DNA from: Brevundimonas vancanneytii
Lineage (GTDB): Bacteria > Pseudomonadota > Alphaproteobacteria > Caulobacterales > Caulobacteraceae
Length of the DNA stretch: 8,459 bases
Direction: 5' to 3'
Assembly (NCBI GenBank): GCA_945874855.1
Contig: CAMCIP010000096.1
Coordinates: 1-8,459, forward strand
The translations under genes and the position numbers were made by a program. Shown piece after piece: positions 1-6,080 of this stretch. The notes under the pieces are model-generated. The model saw only the letters and a list, made by a program, of their open reading frames with translations. It was not told where the DNA came from and ran no database searches. The stretch's first letter is position 1; each line of letters begins with the position of its first letter.

Positions 1-545
1 AGCCCCAGCCCCAGGCCGAGCGCCGGCCCGCGCCGGTCGCCGCCGCGACTCCGCCCGCCGAGGCGCCCCGGACGACCGCCCGACTGGTCCAGCCTTCGCC
101 GGTCGCCGTCCGCCCGGCTCCGCCGGCGCCGCAGCCCGGGGCGCAGCCCGAGGCGGCGCAGGTCGAGGCCGACCCCATGGCCCCGCGCCGCGACGCGCCC
201 ATCTTCCGCATCCAGGGGGCCCGCCCGCCCGAGGGCGAGCCCCAGGTCCAGCCCGCCGCCGTGCCGGCGCCCGAGGCCGCGTCCGGGCAGGGACAGGCCC
301 AGGGTCAGGCCCAACCCTATGGCCAGGGCGCCCGCTACTATTCGGTCCACCGGCAGGCGGGCCGCCAGCCCGATCGCACGCCCATGCCGGAACAGGTCTG
401 GCTGGACCGGATGCCCATCGAGATGGATCGCACGCCGGAGTCCGAAGACCTGGCCGCCCCGCCCGAGACGCCCCAGATGATGCGCGACGCCCAGGGCCGG
501 ATGCGCCCGGTGCAGGCCACCGCCACCGACGGCGACCTGCCATGA
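1..545 (+). CDS. C-terminal part of a Pro/Ala/Gln-rich protein, function unknown (5' partial)
   Basis: The reading frame is open from base 3 to the TGA at 543-545, about 180 codons with no upstream stop, so the gene starts left of the window. An ATG at 177 lies in frame but has no convincing ribosome binding site and the frame is equally open before it, so I treat it as internal. The visible part is low-complexity: a long Pro/Ala/Arg stretch, then a Gly-Gln/Ala-Gln repeat (about 291-330), then a more ordered tail with YYSVHRQAGRQPD, PEQVWLDRMP and a C-terminal QGRMRPVQ segment. No enzyme motif or membrane segment is visible. Such a region is usually a disordered linker or tail. It overlaps the next gene by ATGA, implying one transcript and translational coupling. 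The N-terminal domain that would identify the protein is missing, so I assign no function. Confidence 0.75.
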   Translation, partial: PQPQAERRPAPVAAATPPAEAPRTTARLVQPSPVAVRPAPPAPQPGAQPEAAQVEADPMAPRRDAPIFRIQGARPPEGEPQVQPAAVPAPEAASGQGQAQGQAQPYGQGARYYSVHRQAGRQPDRTPMPEQVWLDRMPIEMDRTPESEDLAAPPETPQMMRDAQGRMRPVQATATDGDLP

Positions 546-1633
546 GCGAGGCCCTGGTCACACGGCTGCCTGAGCTGATCGGCCTGGCGGCAGAACCTTC
601 CAGCGAGAAACGCCGCACCCTGCTGCGCGAGCTGACCGACCACTTCTTCGGCACGGTGGAGCAGACGGTCACCGAGCGCGCCCTCTACGGCGACGTGCTG
701 GCGGCTCTGGCCGCCGAGATGGAGACGGCCGTCCGGGCCGAACTGGCCACCCGTTTCGCCGACAGTCCCAGGGCCCCCGGCGTGCTGATCCGGCGCCTGT
801 CGCAGGACGTGGCCGAGGTGGCCGCGCCGGTCCTGCGCGCCTCGCCCGTGCTGACCGAGGCCGACCTGCTGAAGGTGGTCCAGAGCCAGGGTCAGGCGCA
901 TCTGCGCGCAGTCTCGGCGCGGCCGACCGTGTCAGAGGCGGTGTCGGACGTCATCGTGGCCCGCGGTGACGATGAGACCCTCGGCACCCTGCTGGGCAAT
1001 GAGGGCGCGGCGCTTTCGCGCCAGGCCAGCGAGGCGGCGGTCGAGCGCGCCAAGGTCAATCCGGCGCTCCATGCCGTCACGGTGGAGCGCCGCAACCTGC
1101 CGCCCGACCTGCTGAACGAGATGTATTTCGTGGTCGAGGCCCGGCTGCGTCAGCAGATCCTGGAACAGAACGCCCGCCTGGATCCGGCCCTGCTGGAAAG
1201 CGCGCTGAGCGCCGGCCGCGCGCGACTGGCCGAGGTCGACGGGGCCCTTCCGGCCGACTATTCGGCCTGCCTCGCCTATGTCGGCGAACTCCGCGCGGCG
1301 GGTCAGCTGACGCCCCAGATGCTGGCGCGGTTCCTGCGCTCGGACAGCCGGACGTCGTTTCTGATCGCCCTGTCGCAGCTGGCCGACGTCGACTTCCACA
1401 CCGCCCGCCAGATCGTGGAACGCCGGGACCTCGACGCCCTGGCGGTGGTCTGTCGCGCCGCCGACCTGGATCGGGCCCTGTTCCTGACCTATGCGGTGGT
1501 GCTGCTGAACGCCGACGGCGACGCCATGGGCAAGGCCCATGCCTATGCCCGCATGTACGCCGATCTCAACCGCGATGCGGCCTTGCGCACCCTGCGCTTC
1601 TGGCGCGCTCGGCGGGCCGCCCAGGCGGCCTAG
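542..1633 (+). CDS. DUF2336 domain protein (first paralogue)
   Basis: 363 aa, predicted cytoplasmic and almost entirely helical, with Ala/Leu/Arg-rich repeated helices and no membrane segment or signal peptide. It resembles the DUF2336 family of Alphaproteobacteria, whose biochemical role is not established as far as I know. Supporting features are an N-terminal helical block with RRTLLRELTDHFF (24-36), a central block LLKVVQSQGQAHLRAVSARP (109-128) followed by VSDVIVARGDDETLGTLLGN (134-153), and a C-terminal helical region with SFLIALSQLADVDFHTARQI (272-291) and LRFWRAR (351-357). The same order of blocks recurs in the second DUF2336 protein of this window (residues 91-380), so the two look like diverged paralogues. 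The ATG at 542 overlaps the preceding stop (ATGA) with little Shine-Dalgarno sequence, typical of a translationally coupled gene. A HEAT-like scaffold role is possible but inferred only from helical repetition. Confidence 0.85.
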   Translation: MSEALVTRLPELIGLAAEPSSEKRRTLLRELTDHFFGTVEQTVTERALYGDVLAALAAEMETAVRAELATRFADSPRAPGVLIRRLSQDVAEVAAPVLRASPVLTEADLLKVVQSQGQAHLRAVSARPTVSEAVSDVIVARGDDETLGTLLGNEGAALSRQASEAAVERAKVNPALHAVTVERRNLPPDLLNEMYFVVEARLRQQILEQNARLDPALLESALSAGRARLAEVDGALPADYSACLAYVGELRAAGQLTPQMLARFLRSDSRTSFLIALSQLADVDFHTARQIVERRDLDALAVVCRAADLDRALFLTYAVVLLNADGDAMGKAHAYARMYADLNRDAALRTLRFWRARRAAQAA

Positions 1634-1656
1634 GGGCCCTTTTTCCGTAGCAAAGA

Positions 1657-1688
1657 AAGGGCCCGCCGGAACGATCCGGCGGGCCCTT
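1657..1688. terminator. Bidirectional intrinsic terminator between DUF2336 gene and mucR
   Basis: A perfect 14-bp inverted repeat (1657-1670 and 1675-1688; arms AAGGGCCCGCCGGA and its complement) flanks a 4-base loop ACGA. It lies between two convergent stop codons, 23 bases after the TAG at 1631-1633 and 23 bases beyond the mucR stop at 1712. Read on the minus strand the stem is followed by a T-rich run (TTTCTTTG), so it best fits a Rho-independent terminator for mucR. Read on the plus strand the T tract is short. A third GGGCCC followed by five T (1634-1644) can pair with AAAGGGCCC (1656-1664) as an alternative hairpin. Confidence 0.85.
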
Positions 1689-1711
1689 CGGTCCTCGGCT
1701 GGCGCCGGGTC

Positions 1712-2146
1712 TTACTTCTTGGCGCGGCCCGTGGCGGCGCGGGCGGGTTTGCGGCCGCCCTGGCCCAGGCCCATCTGCTTGGCCAGATCCGAACGCGCCT
1801 TGGCATAGTTGGGCGCGACCATGGGATAGTCCTTGGGCAGGCCCCACTTGGCGCGGTATTCCTCGGGGCTCATGTCGTATTTGGTGCGCAGGTGGCGCTT
1901 CAGCGACTTGAACTTGCGGCCGTCTTCCAGACAGATCAGGTAGTCGGGCGTGATCGACTTGCGCACCGGCACCGCCGGTTCCTTGACTTCGGGCTCGGGC
2001 TCGATGCCGCCGGCCGCCAGTTGCGTCATCGTCGCGTGGATCGAACCGATCAGAGCGGCGACGCCGTCCGTGGAGACGGTGTTGTTGCTGACGTAGGCCG
2101 AGAACATGTCGGCCGTCATTTCCAGCAGGTCGGATTTTTCTTCCAT
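1712..2146 (-). CDS. mucR: MucR/Ros-family zinc-finger-type transcriptional regulator
   Basis: 144 aa. The MucR/Ros family are small DNA-binding proteins of Alphaproteobacteria that act as global, often repressing, regulators. In Caulobacter they belong to the cell-cycle circuit with CtrA and SciP. The N-terminal part (1-45; DMFSAYVSNN at 14-23) is the presumed oligomerisation region. Residues 66-120 carry the family core: ICLEDGRKFKSLKRHLRTKY, then SPEEYRAKWGLPKDYPMVAP and NYAKARSDLAKQMGLG. The Ros zinc ligands C-X2-C-X9-H-X4-H appear here as C72-X2-D75-X9-H85-X4-Y90, so two ligands are replaced. The C-terminus is a basic Ala/Lys/Arg tail. The ATG at 2146 is chosen over an upstream in-frame ATG (2227) because it matches the family N-terminus and has GGGAAG about 10 bases upstream; the extension would be Ser/Thr/Arg-rich and unlike the family. 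It is transcribed away from the second DUF2336 gene and ends at the shared terminator. Confidence 0.93.
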   Translation of the reverse strand: MEEKSDLLEMTADMFSAYVSNNTVSTDGVAALIGSIHATMTQLAAGGIEPEPEVKEPAVPVRKSITPDYLICLEDGRKFKSLKRHLRTKYDMSPEEYRAKWGLPKDYPMVAPNYAKARSDLAKQMGLGQGGRKPARAATGRAKK

Positions 2147-2180
2147 GTACGATTCACTTCCCAAGCGATGACGTGTCGTT

Positions 2181-2201
2181 GTTGACCGGGAATCGGTCGA
2201 C
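2181..2201. repeat. Dyad centred on a GANTC site, upstream of mucR
   Basis: The arms GTTGACCG (2181-2188) and CGGTCGAC (2194-2201) pair in 7 of 8 positions, with a G-T wobble as the exception. The spacer is GGAAT, and spacer plus arm create GAATC (2190-2194), a CcrM-type GANTC site, almost exactly at the dyad centre. A second GANTC (GATTC, 2151-2155) lies between the mucR ribosome binding site and its ATG. The dyad could be an operator, for example for autoregulation, or an mRNA hairpin in the mucR leader. Function is inferred from position only. Confidence 0.4.
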
Positions 2202-2211
2202 GTCTGTGCCG

Positions 2212-2240
2212 TGCATAGGCGGATCAATCTGCGAAAGCAA
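2212..2240 (-). promoter_or_regulatory. Possible mucR promoter
   Basis: On the minus strand, TTGCTT (2235-2240) and TATGCA (2212-2217) are separated by 17 bases, a sigma70-like spacing. The hexamers match only partly, and the Caulobacter housekeeping consensus (TTGACGS, GCTANAWC) is not well met. The stretch 2147-2299 is visibly less GC-rich than the genes around it, as expected for a regulatory region. If correct, the start would be near 2205, giving a leader of about 60 bases containing the dyad at 2181-2201. Position and context are the main support. Confidence 0.3.
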
Positions 2241-2299
2241 TGCAGCCGACCTGTACCCCACCGTCCAAGGTTAGGAGCAAGAGCTCGTCGATGACCCGG

Positions 2300-3517
2300 T
2301 CAGCGACCGAAGTCTTCCGCCAGGGCCAGCATGGCCGCGCGCTCCGGCGCCGAATATTCGTCCAGAGCCTCCATGTCGCCGTCGCGGATGGCCTGCATCA
2401 GGGCGGGCGTCAGGGCTGACGACAGCGACCAGTTCCAGTAGCGCAGCACGGTCTGGGCGCGGTCCACGGCCAGCATCTCGAAGACGGTCTGGACCCGCGT
2501 CCAGTCCGGATGCGGGCCGCCGTCCGGCCCGGTCACGGGACGGCGGGTCGAGCGCCAGAGACCGGCCAGGTCCTCGCGCCCCATGCCCGTCGCCTTGCAC
2601 AGAATGGCCAGGGGCTCGCCGCCCCGGTCCCCCAGGATCTTGGCCCCGGTCAGGGGTTTGAGGCCTGCCAGATAGGCCAATTCAGATGCCGTCTCGCGGC
2701 TGATGCCGCCCTGCGCCGCCGCGGCCACGGCGTGCTCGAGGCTGTCATAGGGGCTCTTGTCGATGGCCGCGCGATTCCGCTGCCGACGCTCGATGAACTG
2801 AAGGGCCTTGCGTGAAACGGGGTCGTTCCAGCCCTCCTTCGCCGCCATGGGGAAGACGTCCTCGGACACCTCCTGCAGGGCTTCGCGCGAGACGGCGAAC
2901 CGCTGCAGGATGGTGCGGCGCTCGTCGGGTCCGCACCACCAGAACATCACATAGGCCGCGGACGGCCGCAGCTCGGGCCGGCGGAGCAGGTGGGAACAGA
3001 GCTCCGGGTGGCCACGACTGATGGCCACCGCGTCCTCCAGCGCGAGCTGGGAGAACTGGGCCGTGGCATTGCGCAGCAGCCGTTCCAGCGTCGCCGGCTC
3101 GCCCGCCCGCACCAGGGCCTCGACCACCACTTCCGGCACGCCGCGGCGTCCGGCGATCAGGCGGCGATGCTCCGGACCCGCGTCCATGGCGCACCACATC
3201 AGGTCGGAGTCCGAGAGGGCCGTACAGGTCTCGATCAGGACGGCCGCCACCTCGGGCGCGTCGCGCAGAAGCAGCCGGGTCACGCTGCTGGGCAGCTCGT
3301 TCAGGGGGGCCAGCCGCCGGGCCACGCGGGCGCGCTCGGCGGGGGCCGCCAGACGCAGCATCTCGACCAGCAGGTCGCCGGTCACCGCGCGCTCGAAGGC
3401 GTTGATGCGGCTGCCGGGCAGGGAGACGACGTCGGCCAGCCGCTTGAGCAGCGCATGCCGCGCCCGGTGCGCGGGCGCCGGTGCGGCCGTATCCTGGGCG
3501 AGGGCGGGCTCCGACAT
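2300..3517 (-). CDS. DUF2336 domain protein (second paralogue)
   Basis: 405 aa, predicted cytoplasmic and all-helical, a second member of the DUF2336 family, whose role is unknown as far as I know. Visible blocks are RARHALLKRLADVVSLPGSR (18-37), FERAVTGDLLVEMLRLA (41-57), a hydrophobic AAYVMFWWCG patch (187-196), RRTILQRFAVSREALQE (200-216), KALQFIERRQRNR (237-249), and a C-terminal region with LAYLAGLKPLTGAKIL (280-295), EPLAILCKATGM (301-312) and TVLRYWNWSLS (357-367). Order and pattern match the first DUF2336 protein, but this copy is about 40 residues longer and clearly diverged. The ATG at 3517 is preferred over 3586 because the family-like sequence starts here and the extra 23 residues are unlike it. 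No Shine-Dalgarno precedes the ATG, whereas a -10-like TAGACT ends 8 bases upstream, which suggests a leaderless mRNA. mucR follows 153 bases downstream on the same strand with no clear terminator between. Confidence 0.85.
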   Translation of the reverse strand: MSEPALAQDTAAPAPAHRARHALLKRLADVVSLPGSRINAFERAVTGDLLVEMLRLAAPAERARVARRLAPLNELPSSVTRLLLRDAPEVAAVLIETCTALSDSDLMWCAMDAGPEHRRLIAGRRGVPEVVVEALVRAGEPATLERLLRNATAQFSQLALEDAVAISRGHPELCSHLLRRPELRPSAAYVMFWWCGPDERRTILQRFAVSREALQEVSEDVFPMAAKEGWNDPVSRKALQFIERRQRNRAAIDKSPYDSLEHAVAAAAQGGISRETASELAYLAGLKPLTGAKILGDRGGEPLAILCKATGMGREDLAGLWRSTRRPVTGPDGGPHPDWTRVQTVFEMLAVDRAQTVLRYWNWSLSSALTPALMQAIRDGDMEALDEYSAPERAAMLALAEDFGR

Positions 3518-3525
3518 GGTGGGAG

Positions 3526-3557
3526 AGTCTAGGGCGCACGAGGTTAACCGGGCGTGA
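3526..3557 (-). promoter_or_regulatory. Candidate CtrA-type promoter of the second DUF2336 gene
   Basis: On the minus strand, GTCA-N7-TTAACC (TTAA at 3544-3547) is followed after 12 bases by TAGACT (3526-3531), and the ATG begins 8 bases after that. CtrA boxes are TTAA-N7-TTAA, usually overlapping the -35 region; here the downstream half is perfect and the upstream half matches in 2 of 4. TAGACT partly matches the Caulobacter -10 and, with the next base, contains GACTC (3525-3529), a CcrM methylation site. The 19 bp at 3539-3557 match 7118-7136 before fliI in 16 positions. Start-site spacing predicts a leader of about 0-3 bases. Regulator identity is inferred. Confidence 0.5.
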
Positions 3558-3593
3558 CACGGGGCCGACGTCGCGGCGGCCCTCAATCGAGCC

Positions 3594-3621
3594 CGGCCCG
3601 GGCCGCGGCGCGGCCGGCCGC
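3594..3621. repeat. GC-only palindromes downstream of the secreted-protein gene
   Basis: Two adjacent 12-bp perfect palindromes, CGGCCCGGGCCG (3594-3605) and GCGGCCGGCCGC (3610-3621), lie immediately past the stop codon (3627-3629) of the minus-strand secreted-protein gene. They could fold into a stable hairpin with neighbouring GGGCCGCC sequence, but there is no T tract. A terminator-like or transcript-end stabilising role is possible. In DNA this GC-rich, short palindromes also arise by chance. Confidence 0.3.
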
Positions 3622-3626
3622 CAGGG

Positions 3627-4187
3627 TCAGGTCGGAGGCGTCAACGCCGGCAGGACCGGCACGGCGGACGCATCCTCGCGATAGTCGAAGCCGCCCTTTT
3701 CGACCCACTGGCCGCCTTCCTGCTGGAAGCTGCGCGCCCGGTTCACGCCGTCCGGACCCATGACGAGGGTGGACCGCAGCGGCGGAAAGCCGTCGAGGCC
3801 GTGGACGGTCTCCTCGACCTCGAACGCCCCCGGCCCGGTCGGTCGCATCACCCCGGTGGAGTGGAAGCCGCCGGAGGTGAAGTAGTGGAAGACATAGGCC
3901 CCGCTGTCCCGGTCGCGGAAGATCAGCGTCTCGCCGGCATAGGCGCCGCCATTGACCGAATGGACCACGCGCACGGCATGGCCGCCGACGGCCCAGTCCC
4001 AGCGCTGGACGTCCTCGACGCCGGCCTGGACTGTCCCGGTCCCGCGCCACGACTTGCCGACCAGATGTTCAAACGGCGCATAGGCGGCGCGGCCGGCCCC
4101 GGGCGGGGGCAGGTCGGCGACCTGGGCCAGGGCGGGCAGGGCGCAGGCCAGCGACAGGGCGACGGCCGCGATCAGGGACTTCAGCAT
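3627..4187 (-). CDS. Putative secreted protein of unknown function
   Basis: 186 aa. The N-terminus MLKSLIAAVALSLACALPAL is a classic Sec signal peptide: a lysine, a hydrophobic core to about residue 18, and probable signal peptidase I cleavage after A21 (ALA|Q), so the mature protein should be periplasmic or exported. Cys15 lies inside the hydrophobic core and the preceding residues (SLA) are a poor lipobox, so a lipoprotein is unlikely. The mature part alternates short hydrophobic and polar stretches, as in a beta-rich fold: FEHLVGKSWRGTGT, VQRWDWAVGGHAVRVVHSVN, YVFHYFTSGGFHSTGVM, FEVEETVHG and WVEKGGFDYRED. This recalls small lipocalin-like or DUF1579-like proteins, but I recognise no catalytic motif and do not assign a family. 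The ATG at 4187 is chosen over 4310 because it begins the signal peptide and has a strong GGAGGA about 10 bases upstream. It is divergent from the membrane protein at 4301. Confidence 0.8.
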   Translation of the reverse strand: MLKSLIAAVALSLACALPALAQVADLPPPGAGRAAYAPFEHLVGKSWRGTGTVQAGVEDVQRWDWAVGGHAVRVVHSVNGGAYAGETLIFRDRDSGAYVFHYFTSGGFHSTGVMRPTGPGAFEVEETVHGLDGFPPLRSTLVMGPDGVNRARSFQQEGGQWVEKGGFDYREDASAVPVLPALTPPT

Positions 4188-4248
4188 GAAACGTCCTCCT
4201 CCGCGGACAGATGACGCCCGAAACCCCAGCGCTGCAATGCCGCAGGCG

Positions 4249-4273
4249 TTGCCAAGCGGTCGGAACATGGCAA
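4249..4273. repeat. Small inverted repeat in a divergent intergenic region
   Basis: TTGCCA (4249-4254) and TGGCAA (4268-4273) form a 6-bp inverted repeat with a 13-base spacer in the 113-bp gap between the divergent genes starting at 4187 and 4301. A dyad with about two helical turns between arm centres could be an operator shared by both genes. At 6 bp per arm, chance is a real alternative. I see no confident promoter elements in this gap. Confidence 0.25.
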
Positions 4274-4300
4274 GGTCGCGACGAGGCGTCAGGGGGCCCG

Positions 4301-5038
4301 ATGACCGCACCAGACTCGAAACCGCAGCAGGGCCCGCCCGAAGATCGGCGCGGGCTGCACGATCTGGCCGACGACGCCATGGGCTTCGGCATGGCGGAGG
4401 TCAGGACGGCCTGGGCCATGCTGGTGCGGCCGGCCCACAGCCTGGACGCCTATATGCGGCTCGGTCCCACGGCGGGCGGGACCCTGGCCCGGCCGCTGCG
4501 GCTCTATCTGGCGCTGAACGCCATCATGATGCTGATGATGTTCCTGCTCGGCGGCATGGAGATCATGCTGGACGCCATCCCGCCGGAGGGCTGGGAGGCG
4601 GGGGCGCGGCAGGCCGGCAAGTCGGTGGACGAGTATCGGGCCGACGCCGAGGGCTGGGTCAGCCTGACCATGGTCCCCCTCAGTTCCGCCCTCTACGCCC
4701 TGATGCTCGCGCCCTTCATGCGCTGGTGGGACCCGGAAGACATGGGCTGGCGCAAGGGGTTCCGGTCGACCTTCGTGCTGCTGAACGCGCTCACCGTGCC
4801 CTTCATGCCCCTGACGGTCTTCCTCTATGATCCGCGCCTCTACCTGCTGTCGCCCGTCGTCTTGTTCGCGCTGATCGCCTATGCCTTCCTGCGGACGGGG
4901 TGGGGCCGGTGGTTCTCCAATCCGCTGGAGGGGGCGTTCAAGGCCGCGATCCTGATCCTGATCATGGTGGTGACCCAGTTCGTCGTGACCATCCCCCTGA
5001 TGGCCATCGGCTATCTGGGCGGCCGGTTCGGGGCCTGA
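4301..5038 (+). CDS. Five-helix inner-membrane protein of unknown function
   Basis: 245 aa. A hydrophilic N-terminal segment (1-30) precedes an amphipathic stretch AEVRTAWAMLVRPAHSLDAY (32-51). About five membrane helices follow, near 67-87, 120-140, 155-176, 179-198 and 213-239. The first loop (about 88-119) is acidic and holds EGWEAGARQAGKSVDEYRAD. The pattern of a short cytoplasmic head, a 'RPAHSLDAYMRLG...RPLRLYL' lead-in and then helices is reminiscent of DUF3667-type proteins, but the usual N-terminal zinc ribbon is absent and I would not insist on that family. The ATG at 4301 has GGGGG a few bases upstream; an earlier in-frame ATG (4211) would add 30 Arg/Cys-containing residues and cover most of the divergent promoter region. 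The TGA ends at 5038 and cysK's stop codon begins at 5039 on the other strand, leaving no intergenic space. Confidence 0.8.
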   Translation: MTAPDSKPQQGPPEDRRGLHDLADDAMGFGMAEVRTAWAMLVRPAHSLDAYMRLGPTAGGTLARPLRLYLALNAIMMLMMFLLGGMEIMLDAIPPEGWEAGARQAGKSVDEYRADAEGWVSLTMVPLSSALYALMLAPFMRWWDPEDMGWRKGFRSTFVLLNALTVPFMPLTVFLYDPRLYLLSPVVLFALIAYAFLRTGWGRWFSNPLEGAFKAAILILIMVVTQFVVTIPLMAIGYLGGRFGA

Positions 5039-6022
5039 TCAGAGCCCCTCGAACAGGGCCGTCGACAGATAGCGTTCGGCGAAGCTGGGGATGATGGTCA
5101 CGATCGTCTTGCCGGCGTTCTCTTCGAGCGCGGCCTGACGGAAGGCGGCGACCAGGGCGGCGCCGGAGCTGATGCCGACCGGGATGCCTTCCACCCGCGC
5201 TGCCTTGCGGGCCATGTCGAAGGCCTCCTCATTGGAGACCTGCTCGACCCCGTCGATCACGGCGCGGTCGACGATCGAGGGGATGAAGCCGGCGCCAATG
5301 CCCTGGATCTTGTGCGGGCCGGGCTCGCCGCCCGACAGGACCGGGCTGGCCGTCGGTTCCACCGCGATCATCCGGACCGAGGGCTTCTTCGCCTTGAGCG
5401 CCTGACCGACGCCGGTGATGGTCCCGCCCGTGCCGACGCCGGAGATCACCACGTCGACCGCACCGGCCGTGTCGTTCCAGATCTCCTCGGCGGTCGAGAC
5501 GCGGTGGATGGCGGGGTTGGCCGGATTGTCGAACTGGGCCGGCGACACCGCGCCGGGGGTGCGTTCCAGCAGGTCGGCGGCCATGGCGATGGCGCCCTTC
5601 ATGCCCTTTTCGGCCGGAGTCAGGACCAGTTCGGCGCCCAGCAGGGCCAGCATCTTGCGGCGCTCGATCGACATGCTCTCGGGCATGACCAGGATCAGGC
5701 GATAACCCTTGGCGGCGGCGACGAAGGCCAGGGCGATGCCGGTGTTGCCGCTGGTGGGCTCGATCAGCACGCTGCCGGGGCCGATGCGGCCGGCCTGCTC
5801 CAGCGCCTCGATCATGGCCACGCCGATGCGATCCTTGACCGAGGCGATCGGGTTGAAGAACTCCAGCTTGGCCAGAACGGTGGCCCTGGGCTTCAGCTCG
5901 GCCGACAGGCGCGGCAGGCCCACCAGCGGCGTGTCCCCCAGGGTGTCCAGGATCGAGTCATAGACCCGGCCGCGACCGACCTTGAGGTGGCGCGAGGGGT
6001 CGTAGGGCGTGGCTTCGGACAT
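5039..6022 (-). CDS. cysK: Cysteine synthase A (O-acetylserine sulfhydrylase)
   Basis: 327 aa, full length for the family. CysK is a cytoplasmic pyridoxal-phosphate enzyme that makes L-cysteine and acetate from O-acetyl-L-serine and sulfide, the last step of assimilatory cysteine synthesis. The PLP-binding lysine is K63 in NPIASVKDR (57-65). The substrate loop TSGNTG lies at 90-95, the phosphate-binding GVGTGGT at 195-201, and the serine that contacts the PLP ring nitrogen is in GISSGA (283-288). The C-terminus ERYLSTALFEGL is typical of alphaproteobacterial CysK. The ATG at 6022 has GGAG about 8 bases upstream, inside a 10-bp palindrome GGAGATCTCC (6025-6034). No cysE, sulfate-reduction gene or T-box-like leader is near, so it appears to be a solitary cysK. 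It is downstream of the BLUF gene on the same strand (67-base gap). A cystathionine beta-synthase-like protein is unlikely because there is no extra domain. Confidence 0.96.
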   Translation of the reverse strand: MSEATPYDPSRHLKVGRGRVYDSILDTLGDTPLVGLPRLSAELKPRATVLAKLEFFNPIASVKDRIGVAMIEALEQAGRIGPGSVLIEPTSGNTGIALAFVAAAKGYRLILVMPESMSIERRKMLALLGAELVLTPAEKGMKGAIAMAADLLERTPGAVSPAQFDNPANPAIHRVSTAEEIWNDTAGAVDVVISGVGTGGTITGVGQALKAKKPSVRMIAVEPTASPVLSGGEPGPHKIQGIGAGFIPSIVDRAVIDGVEQVSNEEAFDMARKAARVEGIPVGISSGAALVAAFRQAALEENAGKTIVTIIPSFAERYLSTALFEGL

Positions 6023-6049
6023 GGGGAGATCTCCGGACGGCGGCTGACG

Positions 6050-6080
6050 GTTCTAGATAGGTGCCGCGCGCCTGACGCAA
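6050..6080 (-). promoter_or_regulatory. Probable cysK promoter
   Basis: On the minus strand, CTAGAAC (6050-6056) fits the Caulobacter housekeeping -10 core CTANAWC exactly. TTGCGT (6075-6080) lies 18 bases upstream as a partial -35. The ATG at 6022 would have a leader of roughly 20 bases, which includes the ribosome binding site. The -35 match is weak and the spacing is at the long end. It suggests that cysK can be transcribed independently of the BLUF gene. Confidence 0.45.

Noticed and set aside
291..330. Tandem repeat coding Gly-Gln/Ala-Gln
   Set aside because: It is only a few imperfect units within a low-complexity coding tail, too short to call a repeat element.
177..545. A complete 122-aa gene beginning at the ATG at 177
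   Set aside because: The frame is open from base 3 with the same Pro/Ala bias, and no ribosome binding site precedes 177, so the ATG is most likely internal to a longer gene.
338..1540. Minus-strand frames opposite the first DUF2336 gene (187 and 202 codons)
   Set aside because: Both are antisense shadows rich in Gly, Gln, Arg and His, without start signals.
2745..3560. 271-codon minus-strand frame overlapping the second DUF2336 gene
   Set aside because: It is an Arg/Ala/Gly/Pro-rich out-of-frame shadow of the DUF2336 coding sequence and has no recognisable motif.
4130..4187. Lipoprotein signal (Cys15 of the secreted protein)
   Set aside because: The residues before the cysteine (SLA) do not make a good lipobox and the hydrophobic core continues past it; a type I cleavage site ALA|Q fits better.
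3627..4310. Longer form of the secreted protein beginning at 4310
   Set aside because: It would bury the signal peptide 41 residues inside the protein and overlap the start of the divergent gene, while the ATG at 4187 has a strong Shine-Dalgarno sequence.
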